The notes under the pieces: model-generated
What the model was told of the DNA's origin: nothing
What the model saw: only the letters and a program-made list of their open reading frames with translations
Databases searched by the model: none
Assembly: GCA_007121575.1 (NCBI GenBank)
Contig: SKKJ01000351.1
Location: 1 to 5,400, forward strand
Length of the DNA: 5,400 bases
DNA from: Natronomonas sp.
GTDB lineage: Archaea > Halobacteriota > Halobacteria > Halobacteriales > Haloarculaceae
Direction of reading: 5' to 3'
Part shown: piece after piece, positions 1-5,239 of the stretch
Layout: every line of letters begins with the position of its first letter
How positions within the stretch are numbered: position 1 is the first letter of the stretch
Translations under genes and position numbers: made by a program

Positions 1-7
1 GATCGCT

Positions 8-26
8 GGGCGGCGGTCTGCCGCCC
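8..26. repeat. GC-rich perfect inverted repeat (hairpin), possible terminator
   Basis: GGGCGGC (8-14) and GCCGCCC (20-26) are perfect 7-bp arms around a 5-nt loop. The structure could be the terminator stem of a gene ending left of the window. No clear T-tract follows on the plus strand, and on the minus strand the stem runs towards the left edge, so orientation and role are undecided. A plus-strand reading frame stops at the TGA at 27-29 directly after the stem, so the repeat could also be the last codons of an upstream gene. The repeat itself is certain; its function is a guess. Confidence 0.5.
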
Positions 27-45
27 TGACCGAAGGGATCTTCAG

Positions 46-84
46 TTATATACCGAACACTGGAGTAAAGACGACACATTATAC
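46..84 (+). promoter_or_regulatory. Putative promoter region of the uracil-DNA glycosylase gene
   Basis: Two TATA-like elements precede the GTG at 117: TTATATA at 46-52 and TTATA at 79-83. The second would place transcription start about 25 nt downstream, near 105-109, leaving a leader of roughly 10 nt; the first would leave a leader near 40 nt. The first element is almost symmetrical and could also serve a leftward transcript. No other content is recognised in the 116 bp before the gene apart from the hairpin at 8-26. Confidence 0.3.
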
Positions 85-116
85 CGATCGCCACTGATAT
101 CGACACGAAGCGAACC

Positions 117-761
117 GTGACGTATCCGAGCCCAGCGAATCGAAATCCGCTCGACGAGGACTGTACGCGATGTCCCGATCTCGTAGAGAGCCGCACCTGC
201 ATCTCGTGGGGCGTTGGCTCTTTGGAGGCAACGCTCGTCATTGTCGGGGAAGCCCCCGGTTCTGGGAACCCCGATCTCGACCGCTGGAAGGGCGGCAACC
301 ACACCGGTATGGCATACACCGCCCGCCACAGCGGTCGGTTGATCCGGTCGCTCTTCGCGTCGCTCGGCTATACGCACACCGAGCTGTATTTCACGAACGC
401 CGTGAAGTGCTTTCCGAGCAATGGAACGGGTTCGAACCGTGAACCAACCGGTGAGGAACGATCGAATTGCCGCTCGTATCTCCTCGAAGAAATCGACGCG
501 ATCGAACCTGCGTGTATCGTCCCGACCGGACGACATGCGACCGAGTCGCTTCTCACCGCCACTGGACGTTCACTCGATGGGTTTCTGGATGTCGTGTTAG
601 CGCCGGTCTATACAGACCGGCTGCCACCGTTAGTGCCGATTTTACATCCCTCATATCAGAACGTTTGGATCGATCGGCTTGGATACACACCGGAGGAATA
701 CGAACAAGCGATCGGTGCGGCGCTCATCGATCTCGAGGCGGGCCCCGAGGACGAACGTTGA
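117..761 (+). CDS. Uracil-DNA glycosylase, iron-sulfur family 4/5 type
   Basis: The 214-aa product should excise uracil (from cytosine deamination or dUTP misincorporation) from DNA as the first step of base excision repair in the cytoplasm. Visible hallmarks: the active-site loop GEAPG at residues 44-48, the TNAVKC motif at 93-98 and the HPS motif at 177-179. Four cysteines (C16, C19, C98, C118) sit where family 4/5 enzymes bind a [4Fe-4S] cluster. GEAPG with Glu45 favours family 4 over family 5, which usually reads GLAPG/A. Compared with bacterial members there is extra sequence after GEAPG (a Gly/Asn/Asp-rich stretch to about residue 72) and between C98 and C118. The GTG start is chosen because no in-frame start lies upstream and it puts the first CxxC near the N-terminus. 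The stop lies 26 nt before the HIT gene, so the two are probably co-transcribed. Confidence 0.9.
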   Translation: MTYPSPANRNPLDEDCTRCPDLVESRTCISWGVGSLEATLVIVGEAPGSGNPDLDRWKGGNHTGMAYTARHSGRLIRSLFASLGYTHTELYFTNAVKCFPSNGTGSNREPTGEERSNCRSYLLEEIDAIEPACIVPTGRHATESLLTATGRSLDGFLDVVLAPVYTDRLPPLVPILHPSYQNVWIDRLGYTPEEYEQAIGAALIDLEAGPEDER

Positions 762-787
762 TAGGGTTGCCGACCGAGCAATCGAGT

Positions 788-1216
788 ATGTCCGAGCCAA
801 CGATCTTCGAGCGAATCGTCGATGGTGAGATCCCCGCCGAAATCGTCCACGAAACCGATACCGTGCTCGCGTTTTTGGATGCGAATCCGCTCGCACCGGG
901 ACACACGCTCGTCATCCCGAAAGCGCCACACAAGCGACTGCGTGATACTCCGCCGGAACTCTCGGCGGATGTCTTCGACGCTGTCAGGGCGCTCACGCCG
1001 GCGATCGAAAATGCGGTCGATGCTGACGCGACGACCATCGGCATCAATGACGGTCCTGCAGCTGGCCAAGAGGTTCCACACCTTCACGTTCATATCGTCC
1101 CACGGTTCGAAGGCGACGGCGGTGGCCCGATCCACGCGATCATGGATGCTGGAACGGACGCCGATTCAGCGGACCCCGGTGAGATCGCGGCGTCGATCGT
1201 CGACGAACTCGAATAA
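788..1216 (+). CDS. HIT (histidine triad) family nucleotide-binding protein, HinT-like
   Basis: The 142-aa protein matches small HinT-type HIT proteins, usually cytoplasmic homodimers that hydrolyse adenosine phosphoramidates or other AMP-linked compounds. The triad H98-L-H100-V-H102 is intact within HLHVHIVPR, with His102 the expected nucleophile. Other family landmarks are FLD at 29-31, the PLAPGHTLVIPK strand-turn at 34-45, and the NDGPAAGQEVPH phosphate-binding segment at 87-98. Many homologues begin CIFCKI and bind zinc there; here the same place reads TIFERI (5-10), so that zinc site is absent. The start at ATG 788 gives the usual family length; the frame is open upstream, but that part overlaps the glycosylase gene in another frame and has no family resemblance. 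No Shine-Dalgarno is seen. A TTGATA at 758-763, exactly 30-25 nt upstream, might give a separate leaderless transcript, though read-through from the glycosylase gene is as likely. Its natural substrate cannot be told from sequence. Confidence 0.93.
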   Translation: MSEPTIFERIVDGEIPAEIVHETDTVLAFLDANPLAPGHTLVIPKAPHKRLRDTPPELSADVFDAVRALTPAIENAVDADATTIGINDGPAAGQEVPHLHVHIVPRFEGDGGGPIHAIMDAGTDADSADPGEIAASIVDELE

Positions 1217-1257
1217 ACACACGGACGCCGCTATCGATCGGATCCGAAAACAGCACG

Positions 1258-1263
1258 TTTTTG
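1258..1263 (+). promoter_or_regulatory. Possible TATA-like element for the MinD/ParA-like gene
   Basis: TTTTTG lies 30-25 nt before the ATG at 1288, preceded by an A-rich stretch (GAAAAC at 1246-1251) in the general position of a BRE. The spacing fits a leaderless haloarchaeal mRNA starting at or next to the ATG. The element is a poor TATA match, so the call rests mainly on spacing and on the 71-nt gap after the HIT gene. Confidence 0.3.
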
Positions 1264-1287
1264 TTCGACCCCGAGACAGCAACCGAC

Positions 1288-1995
1288 ATGGCAGAGACGG
1301 TGGCGTTCGTTGGGGCAGCCGGTGGCGTCGGTACGACGCGGGTCACGCTCGCGTGTGCTGAACTGCTTGCCCGTGACGGGCGAGATACGGTCGTTTTGGA
1401 TGCCGCATACGAAACACAGGGTATCGCGGATCGAATCTCCGGGACTATCTCCCCTGACATGACGCAGTTGTGTCTCAGTGATGGCCCACTTGAGAGCGGA
1501 CTCATCGACCAATCGATCGAGGGTGCTGGACGGTTCTCTGTCTGTCCCGCTCACGCGCCGTTTTCTCGTTTGGCGAAGGCGAAACATCCCGAGGCTGCGG
1601 AACGGTTCGAAACGCGAGTTAAAGAAGCCCAACGCCATTTCGAACACGTATTGATCGATACACCCCCAATCGCCGCGAACCAAGCCGTCGCAGCGGTGAT
1701 GGGTGTTGATACAGTCACTGTCGTTTGTGACGAACCTCGGGCTGACACCGCCGTTCCTCGAACGGCTGATCGGTTGGCAGATCTCGGGCTCGATGAGTTT
1801 ATAACGGTGATCACTCGCTCGTCGGCACATCCCGATGCCGACGCGACCGTCCCGACGCTCGATCAGGAAGCACATCCGGTCGGTAAAACCGTTGTCCCGG
1901 TCGACGCGTTCTCCGGCGTCTTGGAAGCGACAACAGGCGTTCGAATCTCGTCGGAGAACGCGAATGGGATCTTCGATGGATTTCCGTTTAAATAA
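1288..1995 (+). CDS. MinD/ParA-like SIMIBI ATPase homologue with degenerate P-loop
   Basis: The 235-aa protein has the layout of a MinD/ParA-type Walker NTPase. An N-terminal strand and loop FVGAAGGVGTTR (7-18) is followed by a strand ending VVLDAAYETQG (35-45) at the Walker A' position, and by VLIDTPP (121-127) at the Walker B/switch II position with Asp124. A later strand, VTVVCDEP, is where the family has an adaptor strand. Compared with KGGVGKT, both lysines are missing (Ala11 and Thr16), so normal ATP binding and hydrolysis are doubtful. MinD/ParA proteins position chromosomes, septa or surface structures; no such role can be assigned here. ATG 1288 is preferred over TTG 1261 because it places the P-loop strand at the very N-terminus and has a TATA-like element 30 nt upstream. 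The stop overlaps the end of the convergent gene by 8 bp. I recall similar proteins in other haloarchaea, usually annotated only as ParA-like or ATPase. Confidence 0.8.
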   Translation: MAETVAFVGAAGGVGTTRVTLACAELLARDGRDTVVLDAAYETQGIADRISGTISPDMTQLCLSDGPLESGLIDQSIEGAGRFSVCPAHAPFSRLAKAKHPEAAERFETRVKEAQRHFEHVLIDTPPIAANQAVAAVMGVDTVTVVCDEPRADTAVPRTADRLADLGLDEFITVITRSSAHPDADATVPTLDQEAHPVGKTVVPVDAFSGVLEATTGVRISSENANGIFDGFPFK

Positions 1996-2485
1996 GATCG
2001 CTGAGATCGCTTCTCGCATCCGATAGCGGGTCCTCTTTAGCGCTCATCGATGTCGAGTCGGCGATGGCTGTTTCCGCGCCTTCGATCGGTTCGTGCGTTA
2101 CGATGTACGTGCCGAGTGCGAATTCGGATTCGTCGAGACCGCAGAGCGTCTTCGCGTCCGTTCTCGAAAGCTTCCCCGCGAGCCAATCATCGAGTATTCG
2201 ACTCGCCGTCGGTGTACACGGATCGATCGGCTCACCGAGTAAATACAGCGTCTTTGCGGCCTCCGTTTTCGGTATCTCCGCGACGGCGGCGGCACGAGCG
2301 ATCGATGCCCCCTCGATATACGCCTCGATGAGCGTCGCGGCGGCCGGTGGCGTACAGGGGAGTCGTTCATCGAACGAGGCGAGCTTTTCCGCAAGCGACG
2401 TGTCGGTTTCGTCCGCGGTCGCGACACCTCGCTCGCGCTGTGCTGTCGTCACTTCGATTCCCGCCGCGATCTCCGAAAGCCCCAT
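1988..2485 (-). CDS. Conserved haloarchaeal hypothetical protein with two tandem HTH-like repeats
   Basis: This 165-aa protein matches no named family that I recognise with confidence, though it resembles hypothetical proteins of other haloarchaea. An N-terminal segment (1-42, starting MGLSEIAAGIEVT) precedes two similar units. Residues 43-85 and 89-132 both begin PCTP, continue with a predicted amphipathic helix (AAATLIEAYIEG against ASRILDDWLAGKL), then a second helix and a third ending in a hydrophobic Tyr-containing stretch (KTLYLLGE against GTYIVTHE). The pattern in unit 1 (SIARAAAVAEIPKTEAAKTLYLLG, within 61-84) looks like a compact tri-helical HTH. The C-terminal ~30 residues are acidic and probably disordered. 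A DNA-binding or protein-binding regulator is plausible but not shown. ATG 2485 is supported by a TATA-like box 25-30 nt upstream. The gene ends inside the 3' end of the MinD/ParA-like gene and diverges from the TFB gene. Confidence 0.8.
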   Translation of the reverse strand: MGLSEIAAGIEVTTAQRERGVATADETDTSLAEKLASFDERLPCTPPAAATLIEAYIEGASIARAAAVAEIPKTEAAKTLYLLGEPIDPCTPTASRILDDWLAGKLSRTDAKTLCGLDESEFALGTYIVTHEPIEGAETAIADSTSMSAKEDPLSDARSDLSDLI

Positions 2486-2509
2486 ACCACTCGTTGGTAG
2501 AGCATCCTT

Positions 2510-2515
2510 TGTAAA
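2510..2515 (-). promoter_or_regulatory. TATA-like box for the tandem-HTH protein gene (leaderless)
   Basis: On the minus strand TTTACA lies 30-25 nt upstream of the ATG at 2485. This is the spacing expected when transcription starts at or within a few bases of the start codon, as is common in haloarchaea. No Shine-Dalgarno is visible between the box and the ATG, which agrees with a leaderless mRNA. Confidence 0.5.
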
Positions 2516-2531
2516 GCCTTCTACTGATTCG

Positions 2532-2596
2532 AAAATAATTAGACGAAAACGGGATCGAGCGTATCGGTTACCGGTGCGCTTTCTCGGTTGTTTTAC
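2532..2596 (+). promoter_or_regulatory. Divergent intergenic region with candidate TFB-gene promoters
   Basis: The 171 bp between the divergent genes (2486-2656) are AT-richer than the coding sequence and hold two plus-strand TATA-like candidates: AAAATAATTA (2532-2541) and TTTTAC (2591-2596). They would give leaders of roughly 90 and 35 nt before the ATG at 2657. The bases 25-30 nt before that ATG (around 2627-2632, CAAGTA) are a weak TATA match, so the TFB mRNA may have a leader. Nothing else is recognised here. Confidence 0.3.
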
Positions 2597-2656
2597 CTCG
2601 AATCACCTGTTTTTCGTCCGTCCTTCAAGTACCATCGAGCCGAATTTTCACATGTG

Positions 2657-3520
2657 ATGAGCACGACGACACGACAGGTCTGCCCCGAATGCAACGGCCG
2701 ACTCCAAATCACCAGCGTTGAAACGGTCTGTAACGAATGCGGTCTCGTTGTCGCCGAGGATCAACTCGACCGTGGTCCCGAGTGGCGCTCGTTTGCCGAC
2801 GACGAAACGAACCCCGAACGGTGTGGCGCACCGCTAACCCGATCTCGCCACGACCGGGGGCTTTCAACCGAGATCGGTCGGTCGACTCGATTGAAAGGTC
2901 GCAAGCGTAGGCAAGTCGCACGCATGCGAAGACAGCACAACCGTGCACAGATCGCGACGAAGCGAGAGCGAAACCTGGTGTACGGATTCACCGAAATTCG
3001 GCGGTTAGTCGGCCAACTAGAGCTCCCTGACGCGCTTCAAGAGCAGGCGTGTGTGCTCTTTGAATCCGCACAAAACACTGACTTACTGCAAGGACGGTGT
3101 ATCGAAGGGTTTGCTGCCGCATCCGTGTACGCTGTCTGTCGGACGATGTCCGTCTCCCGAACGATCGAAGAAATAGTCTCCGTCGCAAGCGCGGACAAAA
3201 GCGAGCTCAAAGTCGCCTACGGTGCGCTGAATCGAGAGCTTGAGCTGTCGACGGGTCCGATCGCTCCGATGGAGTACCTCGCCCGGTTCGCTTCCGAACT
3301 CGATGTTCCAACTACAGTTGAACGAGACGCGCGGGCTCTCGCGACCGACGCTCATGAATCCGGCACGACGATCGGACGAAATCCAAGCGGTGTTGCAGCT
3401 GCCTGTCTGTATACCGCTGCGAAAGACGCAGGATGCGACCTGACGCAACAGGCCGCCGCAGATGTGGCTGACGTCTCTGCGGTCACGATTCGAAACACGT
3501 ATCACGATCTCCGAAACTGA
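2657..3520 (+). CDS. Transcription initiation factor TFB (TFIIB family)
   Basis: The 287-aa protein is an archaeal TFB, which binds the TBP-promoter complex at the BRE and recruits RNA polymerase. In order: a zinc ribbon with C9/C12 and C25/C28 (CPEC...CNEC); a B-reader/linker segment with RGLSTEIG at 67-74 and a very basic stretch GRKRRQVARMRR; then two cyclin folds. The cyclin signatures are GRCIEGFAAASVYAVCR (146-162) and GRNPSGVAAACLYTAA (240-255). The end VTIRNTYHDLRN is the usual family terminus, with no extension. ATG 2657 is chosen because it leaves eight residues before the first zinc cysteine; the frame is open up to 2588, but that part resembles no TFB. Haloarchaea commonly carry several TFB paralogues for different promoter sets, and which one this is cannot be told here. 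All landmarks are intact, so the gene looks functional. Confidence 0.96.
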   Translation: MSTTTRQVCPECNGRLQITSVETVCNECGLVVAEDQLDRGPEWRSFADDETNPERCGAPLTRSRHDRGLSTEIGRSTRLKGRKRRQVARMRRQHNRAQIATKRERNLVYGFTEIRRLVGQLELPDALQEQACVLFESAQNTDLLQGRCIEGFAAASVYAVCRTMSVSRTIEEIVSVASADKSELKVAYGALNRELELSTGPIAPMEYLARFASELDVPTTVERDARALATDAHESGTTIGRNPSGVAAACLYTAAKDAGCDLTQQAAADVADVSAVTIRNTYHDLRN

Positions 3521-3591
3521 GTGGCCTGTTCGTTGACCGTCGTCGGCTATCGTGTGTACCTGCGGGTTTCGAAGTGGCTGTTTTCGATTGC
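3521..3591. other. Convergent intergenic gap after the TFB gene
   Basis: These 71 bp separate the TFB stop from the stop of the minus-strand gene. No strong hairpin is seen. A short T-run, TTTT at 3581-3584, follows a GC-containing stretch and could act as a T-tract terminator for the TFB transcript, but the evidence is slight. Confidence 0.25.
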
Positions 3592-4140
3592 TTACTGTCG
3601 TTTTCCTTCGGCGAGCGTCGTGAGTGTCCCGGTCGGGATTTCGACGCGTTCGAGTCGTTGAGATAGTTCCTCCGGAATGACTGATACCTGCATCGCAACT
3701 CGTCGATCTCGGTCGATCGCCGACGCTAGCGTTTCGACGCCGACGAGCCCCCCCACAGCGGCGACCGCATCAGCCGCTTCCGGTACCGTCGCGGCGGAAG
3801 CGAGCGGCTCTGCTGACTCGACCCGTGCTTCGATTTGATCGATCCACGCTTGTGTTTTGGTTCGTCCCGTTTCATATGGCTCGCTTCGAACGATCTCGAT
3901 CGGCTTTCCGTGGGTGATCGCGGGTGTTGCGAAGCCGATTGCGGTGGATCTAGCGTCCGCTTCGATAGTGACGCCTGTCGAGTCCCACCCATCTACGACG
4001 CTTCCATTCGTTCGCGGCGGCCAGATAGCGTCATCGAAACACGCTTGGAGGCGAACTCGACTCGGTCGCTCGAGTTCGAGTATCGCCTCGACGAACGTCA
4101 CCCCATCCACCCGAACCGTTTCGACAGTTACCGTCGGCAT
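3592..4140 (-). CDS. Conserved haloarchaeal hypothetical protein, 182 aa
   Basis: I do not recognise a characterised family. The N-terminal ~85 residues alternate hydrophobic and polar residues as in a beta-rich domain (VTVETVRVDGVTFVEAILEL near the start, then RVRLQACFDD). A WPPR segment at about 41-44 and GWDSTGV at about 51-57 resemble short conserved motifs I recall from unnamed haloarchaeal proteins. A middle part (about 85-115) is polar and helical, followed by an Ala-rich helical part (about 115-145) containing VGGLVGVETL and a short C-terminal tail (SVIPEELSQRLERVEIPTG). There is no signal peptide, membrane segment or metal-binding motif, so a soluble cytoplasmic protein is likely. 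The ATG at 4140 has a TATA-like box 25-30 nt upstream, so the gene probably has its own leaderless mRNA although it follows a minus-strand gene pair by 58 bp. Confidence 0.75.
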   Translation of the reverse strand: MPTVTVETVRVDGVTFVEAILELERPSRVRLQACFDDAIWPPRTNGSVVDGWDSTGVTIEADARSTAIGFATPAITHGKPIEIVRSEPYETGRTKTQAWIDQIEARVESAEPLASAATVPEAADAVAAVGGLVGVETLASAIDRDRRVAMQVSVIPEELSQRLERVEIPTGTLTTLAEGKRQ

Positions 4141-4164
4141 ACGATGCGTGGCCGCCCGTTCGTT

Positions 4165-4184
4165 GATAAACTATTGGACCCAAT
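4165..4184 (-). promoter_or_regulatory. Leaderless promoter of the 182-aa gene, with an inverted repeat over the BRE position
   Basis: On the minus strand TTTATC (4165-4170) lies 30-25 nt before the ATG at 4140, a good haloarchaeal TATA match. Immediately upstream, at the BRE position, is the perfect inverted repeat ATTGG-GT-CCAAT (minus-strand reading, 4173-4184). Such symmetry next to TATA could be an operator or chance. The gene upstream ends at 4199, so the promoter lies entirely in the 58-bp gap. Confidence 0.55.
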
Positions 4185-4198
4185 TTAGAGGTCAAATC

Positions 4199-4864
4199 TC
4201 AGATCCAATAAACCGGTGTTTCAAGCCATTCTTCGGCCGACTGCCTGTCCGAAAACCGCCGGCAAGCGGTCGTAACTGGTATCTTCAGGGCACCGACCCG
4301 AACGAGGGTGAGCGCGGCCGACACCGAATCCGCTTCGTCGAAGGACGTGTACGTGCAATCGGGTAGCTTCGAGAGTTCTGTGTTGACGGTCGGCAAAACC
4401 GCCGATACCAGTTCCTTTCGCGCTCTTCGTTTGAGATTTTCGAGCCGGTCTTCTATCCGAAATCTCTGTTCGCGAATGTCTCGGGCCGCTCGTGCTTGCT
4501 GTCGGGCTGTTGTGAGCGCCTCAACTGCTGCGGTGTGTTCTGTTTCCGCTTCTGAGAGCTGTCGAATCGCATCGTGGTACGCAACGGCTGCGGTTTCATC
4601 GTCCGTCGCTTGCAGTCGGCCTCGCATCGTCGCAACGCGTTCTCGCTTCGCCTCCAGATCTGTGACGGTCTCCGCGACTCGACGTCGAGCGTCCACTCGC
4701 AACGGTATCGGCTCTGACCGCGATCGTAACTGCGCGTGCAGCTCGCGGATCGCTACGTCGACCTCTGTCGAAGCGTTCAACGAGCGGGCTGTTGCAACGA
4801 GCGCTGCTCGGCGAGTAAGGTCCATCCCTGGCGTAATTACACCGACATGTTGATACAGGCTCAT
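4199..4864 (-). CDS. Coiled-coil protein of unknown function, 221 aa
   Basis: No characterised family is recognised. The N-terminal ~50 residues (MSLYQHVGVITPGMDLTRRAALVATARSLN... ) look like a small helical domain. From about residue 58 to 150 the sequence is a long Arg/Glu/Ala/Gln-rich helix (for example LEAKRERVATMRGRL and LSEAETEHTAAVEALTTARQ), typical of coiled coil, with a possible break near 86-92 (ATDDETA) that could make a helical hairpin. A compact C-terminal domain (about 155-221) contains LPDCTYTSFDEADSVSAAL and ends in WLETPVYWI. There is no P-loop, so it is not itself an SMC/Rad50 ATPase. The ATG shares an ATGA with the stop of the preceding 112-aa gene, showing translational coupling and suggesting that the two products work together. 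A structural or scaffold role is inference only. Confidence 0.78.
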   Translation of the reverse strand: MSLYQHVGVITPGMDLTRRAALVATARSLNASTEVDVAIRELHAQLRSRSEPIPLRVDARRRVAETVTDLEAKRERVATMRGRLQATDDETAAVAYHDAIRQLSEAETEHTAAVEALTTARQQARAARDIREQRFRIEDRLENLKRRARKELVSAVLPTVNTELSKLPDCTYTSFDEADSVSAALTLVRVGALKIPVTTACRRFSDRQSAEEWLETPVYWI

Positions 4865-5199
4865 AGCTCCCGCTTCCGAAGTTCGCTCGGGAGTGGATGT
4901 GGACTGTTGACGGCGAATTTCGCGTATGCAACGTTTGGATTATCCCGCCGTTCGTACGCTCGCGCCGCCTCGCGAACTGTCGCTGGAACATCTCGAAATT
5001 CATTAAACGGCTCTGTGTATTCGAGCTGTACGTCTTCAGGGTGCTTCTCACGAAGTCGCAACGCGAGAAACGCCCCGAGTTCGGTCGCTTCGAAGAGCGC
5101 TGCCCGTCCCAACTTGCGAACGACGCTTGTTTCGTGGCTCCGACAGACGTTTCGAAGCGATGTTCGCGCGGACCGAGAGTACGTCACAACCAACAGCAC
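4861..5199 (-). CDS. Conserved haloarchaeal hypothetical protein, 112 aa
   Basis: The product is small and soluble. With the GTG at 5199 it begins MLLVVTYSRSARTSLRNVCR, followed by HETSVVRKLGRAALFEATELGAFLALRLREKH (split here at about residues 21-52) and a charged tail with PLPSELRKREL at the end. I recall very similar N-termini in unnamed haloarchaeal proteins but no function. The frame is open back to 5274, but that longer form would overlap the upstream gene, and a TATA-like box sits exactly 25 nt before the GTG, so the GTG is the better start. The basic R/K-rich helix near 7-30 could bind nucleic acid or protein, which is speculation. The stop overlaps the start of the coiled-coil gene (ATGA at 4861-4864), so the two form a coupled operon. 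Confidence 0.78.
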   Translation of the reverse strand: MLLVVTYSRSARTSLRNVCRSHETSVVRKLGRAALFEATELGAFLALRLREKHPEDVQLEYTEPFNEFRDVPATVREAARAYERRDNPNVAYAKFAVNSPHPLPSELRKREL

Positions 5200-5223
5200 T
5201 GCTTGTTTCTCAACGAGTTTCGG

Positions 5224-5231
5224 TATTAAAA
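5224..5231 (-). promoter_or_regulatory. TATA box for the 112-aa / coiled-coil gene pair (leaderless)
   Basis: On the minus strand TTTTAATA (5224-5231) ends 25 nt before the GTG at 5199, matching the haloarchaeal TATA-to-start spacing for leaderless mRNAs. It lies in the 40-bp gap after the stop of the preceding minus-strand gene, so the pair can be transcribed on its own as well as by read-through. The position supports GTG 5199 as the true start. Confidence 0.55.
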
Positions 5232-5239
5232 TTACGTGC

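Noticed and set aside
42..536. 164-aa minus-strand open frame opposite the glycosylase gene
   Set aside because: The plus strand carries clear UDG motifs over this stretch; the antisense protein shows no family features.
467..787. Open frame extending the HIT gene upstream by 107 codons
   Set aside because: It overlaps the glycosylase gene in another frame, is Arg-rich and unlike HIT proteins, and HIT homology begins right after the ATG at 788.
1231..2019. 262-aa minus-strand open frame antisense to the MinD/ParA-like gene
   Set aside because: It has Arg/Cys-rich, low-complexity composition with no recognisable motif, as expected for a shadow of a GC-rich gene on the other strand.
4308..4853. 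181-aa plus-strand Ser/Arg-rich open frame opposite the coiled-coil gene
   Set aside because: Its composition (Ser, Arg, Ala runs) mirrors the Glu/Arg/Ala codons of the coiled coil on the other strand; it has no motif and no promoter.
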